Of a stretch of 11,702 bases of DNA, positions 1-6,325 are shown in pieces. Source of the stretch: Deferribacteres bacterium. Its GTDB lineage: Bacteria > Nitrospirota > Thermodesulfovibrionia > UBA6902. A program made the position numbers and the translations under genes. Position 1 is the stretch's first letter, and each line of letters starts with the position of its first letter. The DNA is taken from the NCBI GenBank assembly GCA_030598625.1, contig JAUVPO010000035.1, positions 1-11,702 on the forward strand, read 5' to 3'. The notes beneath the pieces were generated by a model. It did not search any database. It worked only from the letters and a program-made list of their open reading frames with translations, and was not told where the DNA came from.

Positions 1-306
1 GACAGCGGAAAAAGATTAGATCCCCATCTCCTGAAGATATTCATCCAAATGATAGGTGTTTATCCGGTCGGCTGCCTCGTGATGCTAAGTACAAACGAAT
101 TGGGCCTTGTCTATGAGAACAATTCATCTCCAGACTTTATTGACAGACCAACAGTTCTGATTATAACAGACAGTTCCGGGATGAAAGTTAAAGGCGCTGT
201 AGTGGACCTGATGGAAAAGGATAAAGAAGGAAATTTTATGCGCGGCATTACAAAGACCCTTGATCCCAATAAATACGGGATAAACCTTTCGGAATATCTG
301 CTATAG
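1..306 (+). CDS. HD-GYP domain phosphodiesterase, C-terminal fragment
   Basis: The frame is open from base 1 and ends at TAG 304-306, giving 101 residues that lack a start, so the gene begins left of the window. The visible part reads LDPHLLKIFIQMIGVYPVG, then a stretch around LSTNELGLVYEN, a RPTVLIITD strand and an ending KYGINLSEYLL. This is the typical tail of HD-GYP proteins, in which the last helices of the domain are followed by a small beta-rich region. HD-GYP enzymes hydrolyse cyclic di-GMP in the cytoplasm and so affect motility and biofilm state. The catalytic HD and GYP motifs lie outside the window, so activity cannot be judged. The ATG at 49 is internal and is not the real start. 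Assignment rests on recognising the tail only. Confidence 0.8.
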   Translation, partial: DSGKRLDPHLLKIFIQMIGVYPVGCLVMLSTNELGLVYENNSSPDFIDRPTVLIITDSSGMKVKGAVVDLMEKDKEGNFMRGITKTLDPNKYGINLSEYLL

Positions 307-391
307 ACCTTTCAGCTCACTTTACAAATTAAACATTATTTGGGTAATATTCTAAATACCTTGTCTGGTCTGCGTTTATTCACGGCATCCG

Positions 392-397
392 TATTAT
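392..397 (+). promoter_or_regulatory. Possible -10 element ahead of tRNA-Ser
   Basis: TATTAT at 392-397 matches the sigma-70 -10 consensus at 5 of 6 positions and lies 24 bases upstream of the tRNA, a reasonable distance for a short 5' leader. No good -35 hexamer sits 16-18 bases upstream; TTGTCT at 361-366 is too far away. This is a weak call. Confidence 0.22.
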
Positions 398-421
398 ATT
401 AAATGAGTTTCGGGATTAAAT

Positions 422-513
422 GGAGAGGTGGCCGAGTGGTTTAAGGCAGCCGCCTGCTAAGCGGTTGTCCCGAGAAATTGGGACCCAGGGTTCAAATCCC
501 TGCCTCTCCGCCA
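422..513 (+). tRNA. tRNA-Ser (anticodon GCU), CCA encoded
   Basis: The acceptor stem GGAGAGG (422-428) pairs with CCTCTCC (503-509), followed by discriminator G510 and an encoded CCA at 511-513. The anticodon stem 449-453/461-465 encloses a seven-base loop with anticodon GCT at 456-458, which reads AGC and AGU serine codons. A long variable arm (about 466-484, with GTCCC pairing GGGAC) marks it as a class II tRNA. The T arm carries GGTTCAAATCC. All elements are intact, so it should be functional. It sits alone between the HD-GYP gene and the lipoprotein gene. Confidence 0.97.
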
Positions 514-618
514 TGAAAGACGGACTGTAAAAGAGGCTGTTTGATGTCACAAATTTGAAGGCAAGATTGCCCGGATGCAAAAAGAAAAAAACAATAATGA
601 AATCCTGGAGGGAATAAT

Positions 619-1155
619 ATGAGAAAAATATTTCTTGCAATGTTAATAACCATAATCCTTTTTTCATTTTCAGCGTGCACGAAAAAAGAAGAAGAACCCG
701 CGTCAAAAAGCCTTATGCCACAGGGTCCGATTATAGATACTCCCGGTGTTTCCCCGGGCCATGGGACAATGGGACCAAACTCCGAGTTCCAGGTGGTAGT
801 GCCTTCGGAAGTGAAAGAGCGGTGGTCTGCTGTAGTATTTATTATTGATGATAAAAAAGAGAACAAGAAGCGGGAAGTTAAGGTCAATATCGGTGAGGAG
901 TTTAAAATACCCGGTTCGGATTTGACAATTAAAACAGGCCCGTTTCTGCCGGATTTTAAGATGAGCGGACAGATTATTACTTCAGCTTCCGACAAGCCGA
1001 ATAACCCTTCCGTAGGGGTGGCAATCTATAAAGACGGAAAACAGATCTTCCCGTCGTCAGGAAAGTGGGGATGGCTCTACATAAATTTTCCGACCATCCA
1101 CTCATTTCAGCATGAACGCTACGGATTAACGTTGAAAGAAGGGATAGAGAAATAA
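619..1155 (+). CDS. DUF2155 family lipoprotein
   Basis: The product has 178 residues. It starts with a lipoprotein signal peptide: MRK, a hydrophobic core at residues 4-16 and lipobox FSAC with Cys20 as the lipidation site. The residue after Cys20 is Thr rather than Asp, which by the E. coli rule favours outer-membrane sorting. A short charged tether (KKEEEP) and a Gly/Met/Pro-rich stretch at about 40-52 lead into the conserved domain: VVVPSEVKERWSAV, an IGEEFKIPGSDLTIKTG block, then IITSASDKPNNPSVGV and the aromatic WGWLYINFPTIHSFQHERY near the C terminus. This matches the DUF2155 pattern as I know it; the family has no established function. The start is supported by GGAGGG at 607-612, six bases before ATG. 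The gene stands alone after the tRNA, so context does not suggest a role. Confidence 0.8.
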   Translation: MRKIFLAMLITIILFSFSACTKKEEEPASKSLMPQGPIIDTPGVSPGHGTMGPNSEFQVVVPSEVKERWSAVVFIIDDKKENKKREVKVNIGEEFKIPGSDLTIKTGPFLPDFKMSGQIITSASDKPNNPSVGVAIYKDGKQIFPSSGKWGWLYINFPTIHSFQHERYGLTLKEGIEK

Positions 1156-1160
1156 ATTTA

Positions 1161-1190
1161 TTCACAGGGTTATCACGTCACCTTTAACAT
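1161..1190 (+). promoter_or_regulatory. Candidate sigma-70 promoter for miaA-hfq-Nudix
   Basis: TTCACA (1161-1166, 5 of 6 to the -35 consensus) and TAACAT (1185-1190, 4 of 6 to the -10 consensus) are separated by 18 bases. They lie in the gap just after the lipoprotein gene. Transcription would start near 1197 and give miaA a leader of about 80 bases. This is based on consensus matching only. Confidence 0.3.
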
Positions 1191-1275
1191 AACTTGAGTC
1201 CAAACTTAAGCGATTTATGCCTCCAGGAGAAAACTTTAATCAAAAGAATTTCTTGAAGCTCTGCCCGGCGTTTCT

Positions 1276-2214
1276 ATGAATAAGGTTATCATCATCCTTG
1301 GTCCGACCGGGGTCGGGAAGACAGGGCTGTCGATTCTTTTAGCAAAAAAGCTGGATTCTGAAATAATTAGTGCAGATTCAATGGTGGTATATAAAAATAT
1401 GGATATAGGGACTGCGAAACCATCTCCTGCCGAACTTAAAGAAGTAAAACATCATTTAATTAACATAGCAACTCCCGATGAAACGTTCAGCGCCGGCGTA
1501 TTCAAAAGAAAAGCAACGGATGCTATCAATGAATTACACGGTAAGAATAAGATTCCTGTAATTGCTGGAGGAACAGGATTGTATATAAGATCGCTGACCA
1601 GGGGACTTTTTGAAGGACCCGGGGCTGACTGGCCGCTGCGGAAAAAGCTGGTAGAGGAAGAAAGACGTCACGGCAACGGACATCTCTTAAGCAGACTGCA
1701 AACCGTTGACCCTGCGGCTGCCCGGGGAATAGATCCAAATGATATCAGAAGAATTGTCCGTGCCCTCGAAGTCTTTATGAAAGAAAAAAAGGGGATATCC
1801 GAAGTCCGGCAGGCAGCGACGATGCCCCTGGAATACGACTTCATCAAAATCGGTCTTTCACGAGAAAGAAAAGAGCTTTACAGGCTAATTGAAGATAGAG
1901 TAGATAAAATGATGGAAGACGGTTTGCTGGAAGAAACGAAGCGCCTTTTGGAAATAAAACCAAACAGGACCGCGATGCAGGCGCTTGGCTATAAAGAGAT
2001 GAGGTCATATCTGGATGGCGAGGTTAACCTCGCCGAAGCTGTGAGGCTGATAAAAAAACGTACAAAGATGTATGCAAAGAGGCAATACACATGGTTCAGG
2101 AAAGAGCCGGACATAAGCTGGATAGATATTACCGGAGTAATGGATGCGAACAAAATCTGCGAGATGGCATTAAACGAAGTTGAATTTCTGAGGCAATTAA
2201 TTTACTCTAATTAA
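1276..2214 (+). CDS. miaA: tRNA dimethylallyltransferase MiaA
   Basis: MiaA transfers a dimethylallyl group from dimethylallyl diphosphate to N6 of A37 in tRNAs that read codons starting with U, the first step towards ms2i6A. The 312-residue length is normal. Visible motifs are P-loop GPTGVGKT (9-16), DSMVVY at 34-39 followed by NMDIGTAKP, GGTGLYIRSLTRGL (98-111), RRIVRALEV (158-166) and the C-terminal KRQYTWFR signature near 268-275. The insertion domain is present and no key motif is missing. The ATG at 1276 lacks an obvious Shine-Dalgarno sequence. It overlaps by ATGA the stop of a 20-codon upstream reading frame (1217-1279). The next gene downstream is hfq, as in many proteobacteria, though here 62 bases separate them. 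Confidence 0.97.
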   Translation: MNKVIIILGPTGVGKTGLSILLAKKLDSEIISADSMVVYKNMDIGTAKPSPAELKEVKHHLINIATPDETFSAGVFKRKATDAINELHGKNKIPVIAGGTGLYIRSLTRGLFEGPGADWPLRKKLVEEERRHGNGHLLSRLQTVDPAAARGIDPNDIRRIVRALEVFMKEKKGISEVRQAATMPLEYDFIKIGLSRERKELYRLIEDRVDKMMEDGLLEETKRLLEIKPNRTAMQALGYKEMRSYLDGEVNLAEAVRLIKKRTKMYAKRQYTWFRKEPDISWIDITGVMDANKICEMALNEVEFLRQLIYSN

Positions 2215-2276
2215 TCTGTAAATGAGTCGTCATTGAGATTCCTTTTTATGCACCGTTTAAGAAAAGGAGAGCCCTT

Positions 2277-2519
2277 ATGAATAACAAAGACCGCAAGCTT
2301 CAGGACATGTATCTTAATTACCTCCGAAAGGAAAAGATACCGGTAACGATTTTTCTGGTTAACGGCACCCGGCTGAAAGGAACCATTAAAGGTTTTGATA
2401 ACTTTATTGTTGTTTTAAAGCAAAACACCCAGCAGCTTATATATAAACATGCCATATCTACAATCTCCCCTGAAAAGGAGGTTGTCCTGAAACCGGAGAG
2501 CGAAGAGGGAAAAGAATAA
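2277..2519 (+). CDS. hfq: RNA chaperone Hfq
   Basis: Hfq forms hexameric rings that bind small RNAs and mRNAs and help their pairing. The 80-residue protein has the Sm1 motif (about 22-47, PVTIFLVNGTRLKGTIKGFD) and Sm2 motif YKHAIS (56-61). Residues matching the E. coli proximal site are present: Gln9, Phe40, Phe43, Tyr56, Lys57 and His58. The lateral rim patch, RRER in E. coli, reads RKEK (17-20), a conservative change that keeps positive charge. The C-terminal tail is short and acidic (PESEEGKE). A strong ribosome-binding site AAGGAG (2264-2269) lies seven bases before ATG. It follows miaA, the classical order, and is closely followed by a Nudix gene. Confidence 0.97.
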   Translation: MNNKDRKLQDMYLNYLRKEKIPVTIFLVNGTRLKGTIKGFDNFIVVLKQNTQQLIYKHAISTISPEKEVVLKPESEEGKE

Positions 2520-2523
2520 TTAT

Positions 2524-2925
2524 ATGAAATCCACTCCCCAAAAACCGGTCGTTACAGTTGACGCAATTATAGAAACAGCCGGCGGGATAGTGCTTATTAA
2601 AAGGAAGAACCCTCCCGCAGGCTGGGCCATTCCGGGAGGGTTCGTTGATTATGGTGAAACTCTTGAAGAAGCGGTTTGCCGTGAAATGGAGGAGGAGACA
2701 GGGCTTAATGTTAATCTTTCGAGACAGTTTCACACTTACTCTGATCCGCAAAGAGACCCGAGGCACCACACGATATCAACTATATTCATAGCTACCGCAT
2801 CAGGCAAACCGAATGCCGGCGATGACGCAAAAGAAGCAAGGGTTTTTACAAAAGACAATCTCCCTGAAGATATCGCATTTGATCACAGGCAGATACTTGA
2901 GGATTACTTTACTAAGAAATATTGA
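2524..2925 (+). CDS. Nudix hydrolase, ADP-ribose pyrophosphatase-like
   Basis: The 133-residue protein carries a complete Nudix box at residues 39-61: Gly39, Glu45, then REMEEETGL from Arg53 to Leu61. It fits the consensus GX5EX7REUXEEXGU, including the metal-binding glutamates. The preceding GWAIPGGFVDYGE and following TYSDPQRDPRHHTIS resemble small Nudix proteins annotated as ADP-ribose or nucleotide-sugar pyrophosphatases. Substrate cannot be read from sequence, and dNTP sanitising is an alternative. The cytoplasmic product has no signal peptide. Its ATG follows the hfq stop by four bases, so the two are very likely co-transcribed and possibly translationally coupled. A GAGGG at 2505-2509, inside the end of hfq, is a rather distant ribosome-binding site. 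Confidence 0.92.
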   Translation: MKSTPQKPVVTVDAIIETAGGIVLIKRKNPPAGWAIPGGFVDYGETLEEAVCREMEEETGLNVNLSRQFHTYSDPQRDPRHHTISTIFIATASGKPNAGDDAKEARVFTKDNLPEDIAFDHRQILEDYFTKKY

Positions 2926-2953
2926 ATGAAGTCCGGTTATAAATAGTCTAAGC

Positions 2954-2972
2954 GTCATTATGCCGGAATGAC
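2954..2972. repeat. Small inverted repeat in convergent gap
   Basis: GTCATT (2954-2959) and AATGAC (2967-2972) form a perfect six-base stem with a seven-base loop. It lies between the convergent Nudix and thioesterase genes, where terminators for both would be expected. Neither side is followed by a clean T run, so it is not a canonical intrinsic terminator. It may be a processing hairpin or a remnant of a dispersed palindromic repeat. Confidence 0.35.
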
Positions 2973-3030
2973 AGAAAAAGATACTTTATAAACAGACTCT
3001 AAATAATCCAAATAATGTAGATATTGATAA

Positions 3031-3453
3031 TTATTTATTATTACGTGAATCCCACATTTGATTTTTTATCTTCATGAGCTTCCCCTTTGCGTCGGCAACA
3101 ATCACTTCTTCATCGTTAACAGCCTTTGCATGCGCCTCCAAAATCCTTTTCGTGTCCTTTGTGATTTCTGCTGATACCGTTATGTTTTCACCTATGATCA
3201 AAGCCTTTCTCAAACGAATTTCAATTTGCGCGGTGACAGCGGGCATCCCCATTGCAATTGCGAGCTTAACCATTGCCTCGTCAAGTAAAGTTGAAATAAT
3301 TCCGCCGTGTACAATACCCATGTATCCCTGATGATGTCTTTGGGGAATAAACCGGGTTTTCATTGTTTTTCCGTCAAAAACAAAATCAAGTTTAAGGCCT
3401 ATCGGGTTCTTCGGCCCACATACAAAACAGTATCCGTCGTCAGTGAATTCCAT
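3031..3453 (-). CDS. PaaI-like hotdog-fold thioesterase
   Basis: The 140-residue protein begins with CFVCGPKNPIGLKL (9-22), a signature of a PaaI/4HBT subgroup. It then has the active-site segment VHGGIISTLLDEAM at 48-61, with the HGG turn (49-51) and the conserved Asp58-Glu59 on the central hotdog helix. Such enzymes hydrolyse acyl-CoA thioesters as dimers or tetramers in the cytoplasm; the acyl substrate cannot be inferred here. No key residue of the motif is missing. The ATG follows the stop of the upstream marC-like gene by four bases and has no clear Shine-Dalgarno sequence, so translation probably depends on coupling. No physiological link between the two products is evident. Confidence 0.88.
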   Translation of the reverse strand: MEFTDDGYCFVCGPKNPIGLKLDFVFDGKTMKTRFIPQRHHQGYMGIVHGGIISTLLDEAMVKLAIAMGMPAVTAQIEIRLRKALIIGENITVSAEITKDTKRILEAHAKAVNDEEVIVADAKGKLMKIKNQMWDSRNNK

Positions 3454-3457
3454 GATA

Positions 3458-4039
3458 TCAAAAAAAGGATTCTATTCCAATACGGATCATCATTACCGCA
3501 ATTGCGGCAAGGAGCAAAGCAACTATTTTTGAGATGGCGATAACGCCGTTTTTCCCTATAAATTCAATAATGGGGCGGGCGCAATAAAAGACTGCATATG
3601 CCACAATTAAATTGATTACGAGCGATATCAGGGTCGGCGTAATCCCGTAATGATCTACCAGCACTATTAAGGTAGTTAATACTGCCGGACCGACCAGGAG
3701 CGGAACTCCAATAGGAACGATTCCTACACTGTCGGCTTTTTTGCGGGGTTCGTTTTCCTTGACTAATTCCATAATAGCCAGTACAAGGAGTAATACCCCC
3801 CCTGCTATCTTGAAGTCATTAACAGTAATTCCCAATATCCTGAAAACAGCCTCGCCCACGGCAATAAACGCCAGACAGATGCCTAAAGCGGCCATTGTAG
3901 AATTCCTGGCGACCGTCCGCTTTTCGTCATCTGATAAATTAACGGTAATGGACATATATATGGGAAGAATTCCGAAGGAGTCCATGGCAACAAATAAGGG
4001 AATAAACGTCATAGGCAAATCTTTTATGATTTCCAGCAT
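3458..4039 (-). CDS. MarC family integral membrane protein
   Basis: The 193-residue protein shows about six hydrophobic segments (roughly 8-28, 44-67, 77-92, 105-127, 135-153 and 168-189). The first segment carries FIPLFVAMDSFGILPIY, the usual opening of the MarC/UPF0056 family (commonly D-P-x-G-x-x-P; here the proline is Ser). VGIVPIGVPLLVGPAVLTT at about 104-122 is the second family hallmark, the P-L-x-x-G-P-A motif. The protein sits in the inner membrane. The family is conserved but lacks a secure function, and the older link to multiple antibiotic resistance has not held up. It is the first gene of a two-gene unit with the thioesterase. A perfect TATAAT lies only six bases before its ATG. 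Confidence 0.9.
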   Translation of the reverse strand: MLEIIKDLPMTFIPLFVAMDSFGILPIYMSITVNLSDDEKRTVARNSTMAALGICLAFIAVGEAVFRILGITVNDFKIAGGVLLLVLAIMELVKENEPRKKADSVGIVPIGVPLLVGPAVLTTLIVLVDHYGITPTLISLVINLIVAYAVFYCARPIIEFIGKNGVIAISKIVALLLAAIAVMMIRIGIESFF

Positions 4040-4045
4040 AGGTAA

Positions 4046-4051
4046 ATTATA
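4046..4051 (-). promoter_or_regulatory. Possible -10 element for marC-thioesterase unit
   Basis: On the minus strand TATAAT occupies 4051 to 4046, a perfect -10 match, and the marC ATG begins at 4039. The -35 region is poor: TGTTAA at 17-base spacing, TTGTGT at 20. If used, transcription would start almost at the ATG, giving a leaderless or nearly leaderless mRNA. No Shine-Dalgarno sequence precedes the ATG, which agrees with that reading but does not prove it. Confidence 0.35.
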
Positions 4052-4113
4052 ACGGGAATTTTATAAATTTAACACAATGCGGTCCATGCCGCGAAAAGTT
4101 TAATCAAGGTTTC

Positions 4114-4131
4114 AAAAGGGATTGTCCTTTT
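4114..4131. other. Weak hairpin with T run in divergent intergenic region
   Basis: AAAAGG (4114-4119) pairs with CCTTTT (4126-4131) around a six-base loop, and the T run continues to 4134. A second weak hairpin, GCAA/TTGC at 4141-4154, is followed by nine T. Both lie between divergent genes (4040-4274), where no transcript is expected to end. They may be incidental to the A/T-rich composition, or could attenuate readthrough in either direction. Confidence 0.2.
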
Positions 4132-4177
4132 TTTATGCTTGCAAATGTAGTTGCTTTTTTTTTATTATTAAAAATAT

Positions 4178-4206
4178 TTGGTTAACGGGGGAATCCTTTT
4201 TATAAT
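4178..4206 (+). promoter_or_regulatory. Candidate sigma-70 promoter for PAS kinase operon
   Basis: TTGGTT (4178-4183) and a perfect TATAAT (4201-4206) are separated by 17 bases, the optimal spacing. Transcription would begin near 4213, about 60 bases upstream of the preferred kinase start. The -35 matches only the TTG core. It is the best promoter-like sequence in the divergent region. Confidence 0.55.
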
Positions 4207-4274
4207 AGTAATCAGATAAAAGTTGTTTTTTAAGCTTCTGAAAAATGGCAAGAAAAATGGCCGGAGAAGAATTC

Positions 4275-5702
4275 ATGGCAATAGTTGAAAGCACCGGGGA
4301 TCGTAAAAAAACGGAAGATGCGCTACATAAAAGTAATGAGCAGTTTAGAGTCGCTTTTGAACATGCATTGACCGGGATGGCGTTGACGGGAATCGGCGGC
4401 CGTTTCATAAAAGTCAACCCTTACTTGTGCAAGATGCTCGGTTATTTTGAAGATGAATTATTGGCTACCACTTTCCAGGCAATTACCCATCCTGACGATT
4501 TATTAACAAGCACTGAATTATTGCAGCAAATGCTGGCTGATGAAGTTTCAACTTGTCAAATAGAGAAAAGATACATTCACAAGCATGGGCACACTGTATG
4601 GGCATTCTTAAGCGTCTCGATAGTGCGCGACAAGGATGGCAATCCTCTTTATTTCATTTCTCATATACAGGACATCACAGAACACAAAAAGGCGGTAAAG
4701 GCGCTGCGTGGATCAGAGGAAAAGTACCGTGCTTTGTTCGAACAGGCGCCGGATTCGATTTTACTCGTTGATGTGGACACAGGCGAACTGGTAGAGTTCA
4801 ACAGCAAGACACACGAAAACCTTGGCTATACGAGCGAAGAGTTCAAAAAACTTAAGATACAGGATTTTGAAGTTTTTGAGTCTGAAGAAGAAGTAAACAA
4901 ACACATCCGGAAAGTCATCAGGGAAGGTTCGGATATCTTTGAGACAAAACACAGGACAAAGGATGGGCGGATAAGGAATATACTGGCAAGGAGCCGGGCT
5001 GTTTCTGTTGGCGGGAGAAACCTTACTCTGAGTATATTATCCGATATCACCGATCGAAAGATTGTGGAAGAACGGATCAAGGCGGCGCTCGATGACAATG
5101 AACTGCTCCTTAAGGAAATTCACCACAGGGTTAAGAACAACTTACAGATCGTCTGCAGTCTGTTCAACCTTCAGAAAGAATCCATTAAGGATAAAGAGAC
5201 TTTCGAGATGGTTAGCGAGTGCCAGAATCGCATAAGGGCAATAGCTCTTGTCCACGAAAAACTGTATAAATCAAAATCCTTTACATATATTAACATCGAT
5301 GAATATATAACTGATCTGATAAAGAGATTATTCAGCTTTTATGAAATTAATCCCAATAAAATTATATTGAAGGTAGATATGGATAATATATCGCTTGGAA
5401 TCAACACAGCGATTCCGGTCGGGTTAATAATCACTGAGTTGACAAGTAATTCCCTGCAATACGCCTTTCCGGAGGGAAGGGAAGGGGAAATCAACATAAC
5501 GGTCCGATTAATTGATGCAGATGAGATAAATATTGTAATCAGTGACAATGGTGTGGGTTTGCCGGCGAATGTAAACATCAGAAACGCGGAGTCATTAGGC
5601 CTGCAAATAGTAGACACATTAATAAAGCAGCTTAAGGGCAAGATTGAAATCCATAGAAAGGGAGGAACTAAATTTAATATAAAATTTAGGCTGAAAAAAT
5701 GA
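4275..5702 (+). CDS. PAS-PAS sensor histidine kinase, HisKA_2 type
   Basis: This is a soluble kinase without signal peptide or membrane segments. Numbering from ATG 4275 (475 residues), two PAS domains occupy about 19-136 and 147-264, each ending in a PAC-like D-I-T motif (IQDITEHKK, LSDITDRK). A HisKA_2 dimerisation/phosphoacceptor region follows with KEIHHRVKNNLQ, giving His283/His284 as the phosphorylation site. The HATPase domain has the N box ELTSNSLQYAFPEG (Asn392), G1 DNGVGLP (424-430) and SLGLQIV (440-446). All catalytic motifs are intact. An ATG at 4245 would add ten residues but has no ribosome-binding site, while GGAGAAGA (4263-4270) sits correctly for 4275, so I prefer that start. 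The stop overlaps the downstream response regulator by ATGA, so that protein is very probably the cognate partner. The sensed signal is unknown; neither PAS domain shows a cofactor motif I can name. Confidence 0.93.
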   Translation: MAIVESTGDRKKTEDALHKSNEQFRVAFEHALTGMALTGIGGRFIKVNPYLCKMLGYFEDELLATTFQAITHPDDLLTSTELLQQMLADEVSTCQIEKRYIHKHGHTVWAFLSVSIVRDKDGNPLYFISHIQDITEHKKAVKALRGSEEKYRALFEQAPDSILLVDVDTGELVEFNSKTHENLGYTSEEFKKLKIQDFEVFESEEEVNKHIRKVIREGSDIFETKHRTKDGRIRNILARSRAVSVGGRNLTLSILSDITDRKIVEERIKAALDDNELLLKEIHHRVKNNLQIVCSLFNLQKESIKDKETFEMVSECQNRIRAIALVHEKLYKSKSFTYINIDEYITDLIKRLFSFYEINPNKIILKVDMDNISLGINTAIPVGLIITELTSNSLQYAFPEGREGEINITVRLIDADEINIVISDNGVGLPANVNIRNAESLGLQIVDTLIKQLKGKIEIHRKGGTKFNIKFRLKK

Positions 5703-6325
5703 AAATAAAAGCAAACATACTGATAGCAGAAAACGAAGGAGTTATTGCCAAAGACCTGGAAAGGATTCTGAAGAAATTCGGATACGCTGTTTCTGCAATG
5801 GCGTTTTCAGGAGAGGAGGCGGTACAAAAGGCAAAAGAGAAAAAACCGGATTTAGTTTTAACGGATGTAATACTGGAACGCGAAATGGACGGTATCGAAG
5901 CTGCCCGTCAGATACATTCCCGTTTCAATATACCTGTTATATTCATTGCGTCGGTATCGGACAAAAAAACTGTTGAAAGGGCAAAAGAGGCGGAGCCGTA
6001 CGGATTTATCATTAAACCTTTTGAAGAAAAATTGTTGTACACAACAATTGAAATGGCGCTTTACAGGCACAGGATGAAATGGAGCAATATGGAAGAACAA
6101 GGGGGTCGGGGCGCACAACAGAGAAATAATGGAAATAACGCCTCAGATGCAGGATTGAAGGCGGACTGGACCAGGGCAACGTTTATCGTAAGAAAGGAAC
6201 ATGTGGAAAAGATTAAAGATTTGGCATACTGGAACAGGAAAAAGGTTAAGGAAATAGTAGACGAGGCATTAAGGTCCTATCTTGAAAATAAAATAATTTC
6301 TCCCGGTATAAGAAAAGAGTTTTGA
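5699..6325 (+). CDS. Response regulator, REC plus ribbon-helix-helix-like output
   Basis: Residues 4-122 form a receiver domain of the subgroup often paired with HisKA_2 kinases: DLVLTDVIL with phosphoacceptor Asp56, DGIEAARQI, and YGFIIKPFEE with Lys106. Two usual positions deviate. The acidic pair reads Glu11-Asn12, and the conserved Thr/Ser after the fourth strand is Ala84. A polar Gln/Asn/Gly-rich linker (about 128-156) follows. Residues 157-198 then read as strand WTRATFIVR, helix KEHVEKIKDLAYWNRK and helix KVKEIVDEALRSYLEN. That beta-alpha-alpha layout with a TFIVR strand matches ribbon-helix-helix (CopG/Arc-like) DNA-binding domains. I infer a dimeric transcription factor controlled by phosphorylation from the upstream kinase; targets are unknown. 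Its ATG overlaps the kinase stop. Its TGA directly abuts the stop codon of convergent pilR. Confidence 0.87.
   Translation: MKIKANILIAENEGVIAKDLERILKKFGYAVSAMAFSGEEAVQKAKEKKPDLVLTDVILEREMDGIEAARQIHSRFNIPVIFIASVSDKKTVERAKEAEPYGFIIKPFEEKLLYTTIEMALYRHRMKWSNMEEQGGRGAQQRNNGNNASDAGLKADWTRATFIVRKEHVEKIKDLAYWNRKKVKEIVDEALRSYLENKIISPGIRKEF

Noticed and set aside
562..574. GGCA/TGCC hairpin after tRNA-Ser as a terminator
   Set aside because: The stem has only four pairs and is followed by CGGATGC rather than a T run.
492..995. Minus-strand open frame of 167 codons
   Set aside because: It runs antisense across the tRNA-Ser and the lipoprotein gene. The plus-strand frame has a signal peptide, a good ribosome-binding site and a recognisable domain, so this is a shadow.
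1191..1208. CTTGAG/CTTAAG inverted repeat upstream of miaA as operator or terminator
   Set aside because: It is short, includes a G-T pair, has no following T run, and no local regulator suggests an operator.
2233..2261. Promoter directly upstream of hfq (TTGAGA, 17 bases, TTTAAG)
   Set aside because: The predicted transcription start would fall within or just at the hfq ribosome-binding site at 2264-2269, so the promoter would be non-productive.
4140..4155. Sigma-54-like promoter upstream of the PAS kinase
   Set aside because: TTGCT at 4151-4155 fits a -12 element, but the -24 position reads TGCAAA and lacks the essential GG, so the pair is incomplete.
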